DNA of 64,000 nt, from contig NC_053042.1 in assembly GCF_003473485.1 (NCBI RefSeq), positions 446,501 to 510,500 on the forward strand, in the 5' to 3' direction. The notes beneath the pieces were generated by a model. It saw nothing but the letters and a program-made list of their open reading frames with translations, was not told the DNA's origin and did no database searches. The translations under genes and the position numbers were made by a program. Positions 49,831-61,779 of the stretch are shown piece after piece; positions within the stretch are counted from its first letter, which is position 1; each line of letters opens with the position of its first letter. Source of the DNA: Medicago truncatula (lineage: Eukaryota; Streptophyta; Magnoliopsida; Fabales; Fabaceae).

Positions 49831-50154
49831 GATGTTATAGATAGATAATCAATATAACAAGTTCAATAGATGGATAATCAATATAATAAGGTGTCTTAAC
49901 TCGTTAATCACCCATTTGTACACCATTAACCACAGTTTTCAAGAATTCAAATATACGACATACTGATTATAATAATTATAGGTGTGATCTAGCATTTCTC
50001 TAGGATGTTATAGATGGATAATCAATATAACAAGTTCAATAGATTGATAATCAATATAACAAGGTGTCTTAACTCGTTAATCACCCATTTGTACACCATT
50101 AACCACAGTTTTCAAGAATTCAAATATACGACATACTGATTATAATAATTATAG
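49809..50154. repeat. Tandem duplication, 2 x 173 bp
   Basis: The units at 49809-49981 and 49982-50154 are nearly identical (a few substitutions, such as GTGACC versus GTGATC). Each includes the CTAGCATTTCTCTAGG end of the neighbouring element and ends TAATAATTATAG. Confidence 0.95.
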
Positions 50155-50713
50155 TAATGTTCAAATATGACGTTTTTGAGGTTTTCAAATATACTACATG
50201 ATATATATTGACCATACTTTGTGTTCAAATATACACCTAAAAATTGTGGTTAATGACATTCAAAATTTTGGTTAATTGTGTTCTGCAGATGATTATTAAT
50301 GAGTTGCAGCATCTGCTTATATTCATTAATCATCTACTAAACATAATTAGTCATATATTTAAATTGTATTAACCATCTAAATTATTGTCAAAACTAGTAG
50401 TCCCATTTTCTGTCAAAATAACACAGCTCTATCCTTAAATATAGGCATGAACATTAATTAAATAAACACCGAACTTTACTCTCAAAATTTCTTGAATAAA
50501 TATTTAAAATAATCCAGCACCATATATCAATTTATGTTATTACAGTGTGTCACTTTACATCAAAATTCCTCCAATTACCCGCACAGAAGGAATGCTTGAA
50601 AGAATTTGGGAGAACATACCATGTTAGCTTTTATCTCAGAAGCTCGACTTTCTCGTACACGATCCAGCTCATGCATTTTTCATTTGTTCGACCCATCACC
50701 CATTATAGTTCAC
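50155..50713. other. Gene-free stretch including probable 3' UTR of the membrane protein gene
   Basis: AT-rich, no separate gene. The readings at 50545-50812 are shadows opposite the last exon and 3' region of the minus-strand gene. Confidence 0.55.
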
Positions 50714-52359
50714 TCACTGTACATTCAATCTCAAATTTTCCTTCGAAAGTTGAGCTTGCCTACGGCCCAAAAAGAATGCTGTGATTATCCACAGCAAACA
50801 AACCTGGTATAAAGCAGTAATTAGATGAATACCATCAGATTGAACATACAGTGTATAAGATTAAAACATAAAAATAAAAAAAATAAAAAAAATAAAAAAA
50901 GAGTGAAAAAATAGTAGTATTAGTGTAAAGTAGCAATGTACCAGGAAAGCCAAATTAATGAGGAATAACTATGACTATTTGAGCTAATAATTATACTAGT
51001 TTTTGATGATATACTGCCAATCTATTTCTTTTTTCTACACTTTTTTTCTTTTATTAACCAACACTGCTATTTGAGAGGAGATTGATAGAATGATAAGTTC
51101 ACACGTACCGGAAGTCCATAAAGGGCAGCAGTTGACGGGCTTCCGTTTTGGGTACCAAATAGCATTTTATACATTCCAGCTGCTGCAGCATCTCCAAGTC
51201 TTTGAACCAGCACATCTATGCATATCTGCATCAACATGTATGTTCATTTAATGTACTTATGAGGAAATTCCCTAAAAATGTAGCATATTAAAATGTTGTG
51301 GCAGTGAACACGTTGGTTGGCTTCAAAATGAAAATAGTACATAGCTATGTAAGCAACATTTTAGTCATTGAAGTTGTGAGAGTCAGACAATTTAGTCCCT
51401 GTAATTTGCAAAATGAAAATTTAATCTCTTAAATTATAAAACATGGTCTCTTCGCCAAAGTACCTCTTTAGAAAACACTCAACAAAACCAATGAAAGAAC
51501 TACATATTGCCTTGAACAGTTTCTTGCTTCATCAAGGAAAACCTAGAACCTTTAAATTGTGGTTGTATATTCGGAAAAGGGATCAAATTGACTAATATTT
51601 TCAATTTAAGGGACTAAATTGCCATTTTGCAAATTCACTTGTGGCTGTGCCTATGTGCTTCTACAAGCCCAAGATCTACAACAACTACTTCGTTTAACCT
51701 TTAGGACGGAAAGAAAGCTCAAACAAAAATGATGGTCATACTTTAGCTTTATACTTTTCATCCTCCGAAACAACAACAAATAGAAGTTCTCTTCCTGGCC
51801 TTGTAACAACATATGTAACAACCTGCAAAATTTTAGAACATGAATATGAATACACACAAAACATAAACAATGTGCTCGTTTATTACACACAGGGTCAGAC
51901 TTATGAATTTCTTCAAAAGATGAATATAATCAACAAGAAAACTGTTTAAAGCCAAGAAATAAATATATGCTGAAAAATGAAAGCAAAAACACAATATTTA
52001 TAACCAAAAAAACAAATTCCTAAATCATTATTATATATCACACAACAAACCTGTATAGTAATACAAAATTCTAATACTTCCCTTCAAGCTATGGCATATA
52101 GGCTACACTTATTACAATTATAACTTATCCGACATACTTAAAAAGACACTGTTCTAAGAACTACATGTTGATCCAAGCCGTTCTTTCCATTCAACTCTTT
52201 GGTGGTGATGGTACGAAAGCCCAAATTTGTAAAGAAAATCAAATTCCTTTCTGATGATTCAACCATGGAGTGACCAGTTGTTGTATTTTAGGGAATTATT
52301 TCTAGATTTTATTTACTTAATATTAGGATAACTGCAGTTAATAGAATTTCTGAGCCTTA

Positions 52360-52399
<40 letters not shown>

Positions 52400-52977
52400 G
52401 GTTTGCTAGGATACACCCACTAGTTTTTATTAAGGTGTATTTTAGCAAAGATATAACTAAAAAGTTGTTAAATACACCTTAAGGTGAATGTTCCTAAAAC
52501 ACACTGTTGAAATTTTGGGGCCTAACTCATCCTTACAAAACCGGCTTGTAAGGTGAGGAGTGCTTCCTCTTTATAAACTCTGATCAAGCTTCCAATCTAA
52601 CCGATGTGGGACTAAATCCACCCCCTCAGCTTCCTCTTTATAAACTCTGATCAAGCTTCCAATCTAACCGATGTGGGACTAAATCCACCCCCTCAAAGAC
52701 AAGCCAACATAAGGCAACTTGGGGCAGATCGCATCGCAATTTTAAGGTGGAATTACCAACCCACCCCCTCATATTCAGGGCGGGATTTCCAACACACACC
52801 TTCTAAAAAATAAGTGGGTGTATGTTAGCAACTCCTATAGGCATTTGCTAGGATACACCCACTTATTTTTTAGAAGGTGTGTTTTAGCAAGTTATAACTA
52901 AAAAGTAGTTAAATACACCTTAAGGTGTAGCTTGCTAAAACACTCCCACATAAAAACTAGTGGGTGTGTTCTAGCAA

Positions 52978-53022
<45 letters not shown>

Positions 53023-56000
53023 AGTCTTTTGGCGTTATACATTGGAGAATAAAAAAATAATATATTTAGCTTTCTCCATTATCAATACCAGTCTTGGGAC
53101 ATTCAGCCACGAGAAAGTAAACACAGGTCTGGAAAACAGAAAAGCAGAGAAGCCAAACCAAACCCGATATATCCCAATTAGGGAACAGGGAACCAGGCAA
53201 ATGACTGCAGGCTGCAACGACCAAACTGTGGCAAAGCAGAACCAAGGAGTGCTGACAACCAGGGTGATACCGGTTGCGAGGTCTGGCAGTGACAGGAAGA
53301 CAGTGTGAACCAAGCTTTGGCAAGAATACAGAAAGAGAAGGCCAGTTGGCTGCTTCTTAGATGGATGGAAATGTCACCTTTGACACTAGACGACTACTCA
53401 CAATGGGCCAGTGCTCACAGCAGCTCTAGCCCCAAACTGAAAGGACAGCTGAGGCAAAATAAAGGGAGGGATCGACCAGAGAGCTCTAATAACAAAGAAT
53501 TGAATATATGTCAATAAAAGGGAATAAGTATCTGAATCCCTAAACTTTAGCAATTGAAATCAACAACAGGCTAGGACTTTACGGAAACTAAGGCATGCTA
53601 TAAAAGAACAAAAAGAAAGAATCAAAAGTAATTAAAATTGCAATCTATAGCATTGAACCTAGATAAATATTACATGTTGCGAATTTGAAGCATAGTTAAA
53701 TATTGTATATTTTTATTAAAAAAGCAAGAACTGTTTGTAAGTTGTAGAAGACAACCTTTCTCAGTGTCTCACAAATAGCCACCACCATCCAATCTGGCCA
53801 AAGAGCTAGAGCTGCTAAATTTAAGAAGCCAACAAAAGGAGTTGAGCATATAGCTGCAGTAACCCCAGCAACAGTAAGAATGCGCCCCTGCACAAGATAA
53901 AGAAAAATTAATGAAGAGATATACGAAGTGATCATATTGGAGTTATGCAACAACAATATAACCAGCAAATAAGAAAAACTACCACAATGATACATTTCGT
54001 TACTACTATTGCTGAGAATATTACTAATTGGAAATGGTTAATGTAGAATTTGAAATAAAAAGGGTTTAGGGAGCAGTTCAGCTATAAATGTAATTCCTTC
54101 TTTTTTGAAAAATATAAAGTAGTAATTATTCCCTCAAGTCTATGAAATAACAATATGCAATTTCAATCAAGCAAGTTCATAGAAATCTTCATGTATTTCA
54201 ACCTTTCAGATGGGTAACATTAATCTGATTATGTATTCAAGTGTTTGTGTGTGGCTTTGTTGTGTAATACACGAACTCACTCATGTACTCTTTCATTTTC
54301 CTCCTTCTCAAGAGCTACTGCAGATGTGTGGTTTTTTAGGCTAACACCTCTCCTACCACTTGAACGAGAAAGCAAAATAAAATAATGCTAGCGCACTGTA
54401 GGAATGGCAAAAATCTAATTATCAATTGGTATCCTTATTATAGCAGTTCGTTTACACAATAAAAGCCAATTATCAAATTGTGTACTTATTATAGTAGTCT
54501 AGTCTATTCACCAAAACTGTCGGTACACTTTAATTCCTATATATCATGTTAGCACAAAAGAAAATTCAAAGCAATATCAAATCCTTTTAACTTTTTCAAG
54601 TGTTATATCAATATCAATATCAAAGCTGATGTCCAAACCCAACTCTAAAAGAATGTCCAAATCCAAGCATAAAATGTCATTTTTTGAAAAAGCTTACTGT
54701 TAATGTTAGTTGTCCAATAAGAATAAAAACAGCAATAAAGCTATTTATCTCGGCAAACAATTTTCTCCTTCCAAGAGAGCTAGTAACTGTGCTGGCAATC
54801 ACACTCACTTTCTGCAATCACAAGTGGAAAACATCAGAAGAAATACCTTTTAGAGATGTATACAGGTTCAAAGAGTCATCTTAAAACACATAGCATGGCA
54901 ATAAAGACGACTTCAGGGATTGATCATCCGAAGACGAACATAACTTTTCTTTTTAAAAGTGTATGAAAGAAATCAAATGCATCGGTTGCTCATTGGTATT
55001 CTTATTTATAGCTTGATCACAATAAATCAAAGGATGCAATCAAGGGGCTAATTGTAATCTTACTTAATGTGAGCCTAGTTAAGTACCAAATTGGAGTTTA
55101 ACAAGTGTAAATATTTTAACACTGCAAAAGTTCAAGCTTACTGATGGTCTTTCAGCTAGACAGAAATAAATCATGCCAAATGGACCCAACTAAATACCAC
55201 CTATCCTAGCCTGAGCATAAAACGAAGCAAATGATACTGGAATAAGACCAAGTGGTTACAACCCACGACAACCAGACACAAAACATAGAAAACACGGCAA
55301 AACAGAAGCAGATCTGGAGGCAATAGAGCTTTATACCATTTTGTAAGAACAGAGATGCAGATAATGATTACCAAAGATGTCTTATAGGACAAAAGATCAC
55401 CTAACCTGGAAATAGAAGAATGAAGAGACAACTGCACTCAGCCAGATGAACAATGATATATGCAAGAGGTAGGTTGATGACAGTATAAGCCAGAGTCCTT
55501 CCAATATGGGCCAAACATTATGCTTCACTAAAGCGGATGACTTTGGGGAACCTTTTAGAGTGTGTTCAGTCCTGTCAATCTCACTAGCCTCATTTTCAGG
55601 GTTGGAATCAGATTCTCTAAAATTCAAAATAAATAATTATGTATTGTGTGGCACAGTACATTTTCTAAAAAAAATTATTTAATGAGATGCATGATCTCCA
55701 TGATACCCATAATTAACATTTTTCTGACTTCCCTCTGGGTGGGGGGGTAGAGCTGGAAATTACTTGTGCACTATTATAGGTCTCCAATTAAATATGATAC
55801 GCTACAAGAATAGGGAACATAGTGGCAGCGAGTAATTGTCTAATAGACAGTCAAAATGCTGATGTGTAATTAGAAATAAAAGGGGGTTGAGGTAGTTAGT
55901 TAGGAGGTAAGTGTGATTTCTGAAGAGTGAAACGGAAGGACAGACGAGACAATGATATGTCCTGGTGCGAGAAAACAAATCTTTATTACCATCTTTGTTC

Positions 56001-59000
56001 TGCATCTTGATCGCTTTATCTCAGAGCCTATATACCGTTGATAAATTTGCAGAGATTTCATCAATAAAGCTCTGCTTTCTTTGATTCATTCTCACATTCA
56101 GAGTCGGCAAACACGCCTCTTTGAAAAGGGCCAAGTTGCTTTTGTTACAATCTTTGATTAACTTGAATTAGGGTTACCCACCCAATAAACCAGAAGTGTA
56201 GGATAGTTATCTATGTAGGATGTACGCCTAGAGTTTGATGCCTAGTTTAGTTACATACTGTAAATTTTTCTTGGAGGTTAAATTTTGCATCCAAATAAAA
56301 ATGAGTTATGGACCATCTCAAATGCGTCTCTATTTTTTATTCATATAACTATGAAGAAAAGAATAAACGAATAACCTAATGGGAGACAGTTCTTCTTCAA
56401 CATGAGATGTATCGCAATTTATCCCTCTTGATGTCTGAGCCGCAAGTTCCATCAACAAAGCAGCAAACAAAAGTAAGACTGCAAAAGACAGGATATTGAT
56501 GTTAAACAAAGTGAAACCAAGCAATAAATGGTTGTATAGGGACATGCAAACTTACATGGACCAACAAAAGCCATTCCAGTGGCAAACAGTGATCCACAAA
56601 GTTGTCCAAGGGTGGCACCAGCACCAATAAACCCAAATAATCTTGAACCTGACTGAACCCAGAGAATGTTAAGTGGACCCAAAACAAGCCAAATTAAAAC
56701 AAAAACTATCCAGCAGTAAACAAACCTCGTTGTCCATTACGTCAATTACCCTTGCCCAAGTTGAAGAAAGTGTAATTAGATTAAGCAAAGCAACCTTCTC
56801 ACACAAAAATAAAAAATAAATTTATATCACAGAAGTATCTTTGGAAGCAAGCAAGCAGAAGAATGAAATCAAATTTATACATCGATACCAAAAAAAGGAG
56901 AATAAAATCACTATAAGCCATACCCAAAGAAACAATCCTATACGGACAGAGATATAAAACCATCCACGGTTATCCCAGCTAACTGATGATGCAAGACTGC
57001 CTTGATCACCAAGTTTTGCATCTTTCGAGGTCAAAGCAGTGGACCCCTAGGAGTAGGAAAAGAAAATCCAATTTAACGCAATCTTAATACAAATAATATT
57101 GAGCTAAATATCTACACTGCAACAAACAACTTCCAGATATATTCTTGTCTTACGATCAAATTGGACGTCGAAGATCCAGCTGATGAATAGTGCCATAGAA
57201 TAAAGAACACTATGAGTGATACACTGAAGAACCTGTGTATGAAAACCAAAGCCTGGAATTTCAAAAGGCATCATTACAGAATGACATGCAAGTAAACATT
57301 AACTAATAACCATTATATATCGTTTTTCAAATTCATTTTTTATGACGAAACAGACTAAATAGTTAATATGAATGCATATTAACATAATGAATTTGATTTT
57401 CTCTTATTTATTGGAACAAACAACAAATTATTACAATGATTCAGATCCTAGTTCAAAATATTACATCTAAATGGTTGGTTTAAAAAAAATACATGTTATC
57501 GTATCAATATTTCACATGTATTATTGTGTCGTGACTCGTGCAGTTTTATGAATAGGTAAAAGCCATGGCCTGGTATTTTGTTTCCATTCTTGAAGTTGAA
57601 ACAAATATTTTGATTCTTAATTCTTCAGGATATTAAGGGACTGTTTACTTTGTGAAAAACTTTTTTTATTTTCATTTCTTAAAATTTGTGTTAGTTTTGC
57701 TTGTTAATAAGGAAAAAAGTGACTTTGAAGTGAACACGTGTCTTGCATTTTAGAAAACAGTGAAAATGTCAACAAAAAAAAACTGTTTTCATTATTTTTG
57801 AAACTGAATCTTTCCTAACTAGCATTTTATCTTCTCTTCATCACATTGACCCACTTCAAAAGCCTTTTATCTTCTTATTAAGAAGTTAAAATGAACACGC
57901 ATTCTAGAAAATGAAAACAAAAAATGATTTTGCAAAGTAAACTGGCCCCAAGTTTTTTGCAACAAATACAAAGTACCTAGAAATTGACATTCTATGAAAC
58001 CATTCAAATACTTCAATCAATATTTGAATATTCAATAATCCAAGTGTAACAATTATCTTGATAAACATGTTCTTTTCATGGAGCTCCTTCATCGTACTTT
58101 ATGATGTATATCATTGTGCATTGATGCCCTCCACAAAGTGCATTAAGGAACTAACTGAGCACTCTGGCTACAAATGAGATGTCTAATTGAGTAACTAGAT
58201 GATAATTTAAATCTCCAACTAAGTCACCGAATCTATTTATGTCCAAAATTAACTCCCTTTAATTCCTAGGAATTTAGTACACTTGATCCCTAGCTAAGAT
58301 TGTTAAAGAACCTTGCAATCTACAAACTAGTTTCCTTATTAATGTCTTTGTGCAAAGTGGACCAAGTTGAGTACAATAACAATAGACAGCAAGTGCAATC
58401 AAGCTTTCAATACAAGCAAACATTAGGAGTGTTAAGAAGTTAAGAACACTCAATTTAACACTCTTTTTCCAACACTCACTCTTTTATTGACATGGGTCCC
58501 ACAATTATAAAAATTTGTCTCACATAACATGGTAGGACCTATATGATATGATTTCACTCAATAATAGAGTGAGTGTCAAAAAGAGTGTTAAAGTGATTGT
58601 TCCTATGATCCTATGTCATTACTCTATGATACATTTGATTGATTAGATGCTAAAGCATTCTACGAAGGGTGAATGGATAAAGTTGTTAGCTAAAATTCAA
58701 AATAAAATCAAAAAATGTTCATATGATATGTAGTATTGAGACTTCATATTGAAGACATGTCTCATACATGCCATATGATATGTGACACATATGATTACAC
58801 TCAATCGTTTCTAACTATAACTTCCATTTTCTCAAATTACTACGGACATATATAATTACATTCAATCGCTTCTAACTCTCAGTTCCACTCATGCGTGTCT
58901 AAACACGTTATCTGTCTGATACTAATACATATTAAGACCAATCACTTCCAGTTTTTACTTCCATTTTCTCAAATTATTATCGGTGTGGCGCGATTTATAT

Positions 59001-59412
59001 GAATGATGAAAATTGAATTAAAAGAATAAAGAAATGTGATAAAATAAAACGAGACCTTGTTTTTAGAGAGATTAGGAAGAGAGAAGACGAGTGATGTAAA
59101 CGGCGTGGCAATGACGGTGAGCAACAATGAACCTATAAACAATTCAGGTAGATTTGATAGTCCTAACGAAATTGCACCTTCGTCACGCAAAGGTAAAACT
59201 ACGAAATAAGCACTCAAAATCTGCAATACGAAATTGAAAAGGTTAGTTAAACGGAAGAAGAAGAATGTGAAAGTAACATCATTACATGAATGGCATTGAG
59301 ATGAGAAACTCACGAAGAAGAAGCAAAAGAAGGAATGGAGAAGAGCAGAGGATTCGTGCGGGTGCACCGTAACGAAAACGGACACGAGCGCATCTAATCG
59401 GGACCTCCCCAT
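50714..59412 (-). CDS. MFS/TLC-like nucleotide-exchange-type membrane protein, 499 aa, 13 exons
   Basis: Exons with consistent GT-AG borders and frame: 59314-59412, 59056-59220, 57154-57252, 56924-57046, 56726-56794, 56556-56652, 56376-56478, 55406-55616, 54698-54811, 53756-53887, 51742-51822, 51109-51225 and 50714-50803 (1,500 nt). The protein is strongly hydrophobic, with about 10-12 membrane segments. The stretch WARVIDVMDNESGSRLFGFIGAGATLGQLCGSLF in exons 5-6 resembles the central region of bacterial and plastid NTP/NDP (TLC-type) exchangers and MFS relatives. The acidic loop in exons 7-8 (EEELSPIRESDSNPENEASEID) is the main soluble part. Exon 11 carries TRPGRELLFVVVSEDEKYKAK, a stretch also typical of that family. 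It is not the classical 600-residue plastid ATP/ADP transporter, and substrate and membrane are unknown. Introns hold several transposons. The start has a pyrimidine-rich leader (TTCTTCTTCTTC just upstream). Confidence 0.85.
52402..52978. mobile_element. Two MITE copies in head-to-head array, in an intron
   Basis: Copy 1 (52402-52831, interrupted by the LTR element) begins TTTGCTAGGATACACCCACT and ends AAGTGGGTGTATGTTAGCAA. Copy 2 (52844-52978) begins with the same 20 bases and ends CTAGTGGGTGTGTTCTAGCA. Copy 2 is an inverted version of copy 1 (shared words TAACTAAAAAGT and ACACCTTAAGGTG), so the block can fold on itself. Confidence 0.75.
52505..52794. mobile_element. Small LTR element (solo LTR or TRIM-type), 290 bp
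   Basis: Begins TGTTGAAAT and ends GGGATTTCCAACA (TG...CA with inverted TGTTG/CAACA) and is flanked by CACAC on both sides (52500-52504, 52795-52799). It contains a 67-bp tandem duplication (52562-52628 and 52629-52695) with ACCGATGTGGGACTAAAT. It is inserted in the MITE copy. Confidence 0.85.
53090..53515. other. GC-richer intron insert, unidentified
   Basis: Intron 10 of the membrane protein contains about 430 bp that are clearly less AT-rich than the neighbouring DNA. It has no stops in some frames for 70-110 codons on both strands but no recognisable domain. It may be a transposon fragment. Confidence 0.35.
57637..57949. mobile_element. MITE in intron 2 of the membrane protein gene
   Basis: Ends GGGACTGTTTACTTTGTG and, from the right, GGGGCCAGTTTACTTTGC enclose about 310 bp with further complementary text (GAACACG, TTCTTAATAAG). 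No coding sequence. Confidence 0.65.
58425..58615. mobile_element. MITE in intron 2 of the membrane protein gene
   Basis: The left arm TAGGAGTGTTAAGAAG then TTTAACACTCTTTTTCC pairs with the right arm read inward, TAGGAACAATCACTTTAACA then CTCTTTTTGACAC. The short loop contains ACATGGGTCCCACA. Confidence 0.65.
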
Positions 59413-59541
59413 CGTTTTCCTGTTTTCCGATCGGAGGCAAAGAAGAAGAAGAAGAAAAAAGCAAGTTTTTTTTTTGTTATCCCAAAGGTCAAATTGTTAT
59501 TGCACGTGCGTGACTTTGGGCAAACTAACTTGATTTAAGTT

Positions 59542-60636
59542 AAGAATTGTTGTTTACACATTTGATAAGGTTGCGCCAATATTTACCAAAATGTCATTGG
59601 CCAGTTAATTGTCAAACTTTTAGTAAACCGACGGCAGTTAGGTGCCGAGGATTTCCTCGGCAGTTAACTGTCGATGCAAATTGAACATAACAGAAGCAGA
59701 AACTCAGTTTTCTGAGTATTGCTTCATTCTTCAAAAAAATTTCAAACCAACTTCTTCTCCAATTTCGAATTTTCAGCAAAATCAAGTGCATCATCTTCAT
59801 TTAATTACAAGTAAGTATCTTGATTCATTTGTAATCATAATGTTAGTTTGGGTAGGTTTTTTTTAAAATAAAAATGGTAGTTTTGATGTGGTTAGGGTTG
59901 ATGTAGGAATTGAATTTTTTATGAGTGCATGTAGTTTATAATTGAATATTCAATGGTGCTATTGCCTACGCTGATGCGCAGTTAGGCCAGGAGGAGGTCA
60001 TGAGCATGATCGCGCCGATTTTGACCAGGAGGCGAGGCCAGAGGCCGAGGAGGAGGCAGCATCAGCAGGACCAGGACCAATAGTAGTATTTTGATTTTTA
60101 GGACTTGTTTTTTAGTTTTGGTGTTTTCATGACATTGATTTGTATATTATATTTGTACTTTGATGACATTATTTTTAATTTCATGGGATTTTTTACTTAG
60201 TTTAATGTACAAAAATGTTTGTTTAATTAAGTTGTGTATTTGCGCCAATATTTTTTTGTTATTTGAATCGTTATGATGAATTTCAAACGTTTGTATAATT
60301 TGAACCAAATGTCGGTTTGATTAAATTATGAACAATGGTAAAAGATATTGTACTTATCTTGTTTATGTCCGAGTTTCAATGTTGTATGAATTGTTTTGCC
60401 TTTCGAAATGCTCTGGTTTAATTACAGGTAAAAACTGGCCGAAAAAAGACCTGGAAATGTTTTAGAATGATGCAGAGCTCACTGCCTGCATAATCAGATT
60501 TCCTCGGCAGTTACATACCGAAGTTTTTCTCGGCAGTTAACTCCCGAGGTTTTCCTCGGCAGTTAACTGCCGATGGGGCAAAAACGTCATTTACCCGCGT
60601 GGCACAACCTTATGTAATGTGGGAACAACAATTCTC
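59542..60636. mobile_element. Mutator-like non-autonomous element, 1,095 bp, 9-bp target duplication
   Basis: Flanked by identical ATTTAAGTT at 59533-59541 and 60637-60645. The left end AAGAATTGTTGTTTACACAT and the right end read inward, GAGAATTGTTGTTCCCACAT, continue as long degenerate inverted repeats of about 110 bp (TAAGGTTGYGCCA, then the TCGGCAGTTAACTGCCGA family of palindromes). The interior has no transposase. It contains a short open reading with QEEVMSMIAPILTRRRGQ near 59990-60080, possibly the tail of a captured gene. The duplication length and long inverted ends fit Mutator-like elements. Confidence 0.85.
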
Positions 60637-61779
60637 ATTTAAGTTTGCATAAGTTATAATTGAAGTGAGTTTGCCTAAATATGCTTGTTTGAATTAAGAT
60701 TGCGATTGTGCAAATATACTTATCTAAATTTACTTAAACTAAGTGTCTAAACATACTTGTTGAAATTGTGTAAGATCTAACAACTAAGAATTTTCATATG
60801 GTGCATGAATTGAGTTTACGTAAACATACTTAAAATGAGTTTTTATATAAACGCATTTGAATTGAATTAAGTTAATACACTTGAGAGTTTATGCAAACAT
60901 GCTTGAAATTTCACATAAAGTGTATGTTCAAGTGAAATAGGATGGAATGAATATGAATGTGGTTGCAAAAATGGTTCCAACATGAGAAATAAAAGAAGGT
61001 GAAGAAATTGAAATTGAAGAGATATCATGGAGGGTTTGGGAGAAAACATAATATGACTATGATGTAATTTTATTATTTTTGACGAAGGTTATGATGTCAA
61101 TTGAAATGTTAATTTCAATTCAAGGGTGTTGCATAATATCTTAAAGTTGATAAAGAAGATTAACACGACAATAAGTATAATATTATAAATCTATTTAACT
61201 CTCAAGATGACAAATATGAATAAAATTTAATGGTCAATAAATTTTTTGTTCATGATCTTTTTATTCAAGAGTGTTGTCCTGGACTAATCAAAAGTCTTGC
61301 CCGCCACAAATTATGGCTCATTTCTACACAGGTTGAAATGAGTAGAATCTTCTTCTCACCTCATACCCTCTCTGCCTCAAAGAAGCCTTATAATGTCATG
61401 GCAGGTCATATCGACTATCATTTACCATATTTATGGACACTCTTCTATAACGGCTACCTCATTACTACATAATGGTCTCATTGACCCTATATATGAGCAC
61501 TTAACAAACTCACAAGGCATGTATCTCTCTATGTTTGGCTCTCACTCTTATCATACACTGACTTGGACACCGGAGCATTAAAAGGACCAATGCGTTTGAA
61601 GTTAGCATTGACGTCACGTGGCAAGATACAACATGAACCAATGCAAGTCTACCATAGTATCACTGCTCAACACCTCATTAATCAGTTCAACGACTCAGAT
61701 CCCTCCACGTAAGATCACAACGACTCCGTAACGTAAACTTTCCCTTTCATCAACTACACAAACTTCCACAAAATCTTCA
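60637..61779. other. Intergenic stretch 5' of the macro-domain gene
   Basis: AT-rich from 60650 to 61230, then less so. Must include the macro-domain gene promoter (last few hundred bp). The readings at 61230-61581 have no family features. Confidence 0.55.

Larger units (their letters stand above)
52363..53020. repeat. (TA)n tracts on both sides of a nested transposon block
   Basis: (TA)n runs at 52363-52397 and 52983-53020 flank the MITE and LTR block. This is as expected if the block inserted into, and split, one microsatellite inside an intron. Confidence 0.75.

Noticed and set aside
55741-55748. Run of eight G residues in an intron as a possible structural element
   Set aside because: A single G tract without partner tracts cannot be supported as a G-quadruplex or other motif.
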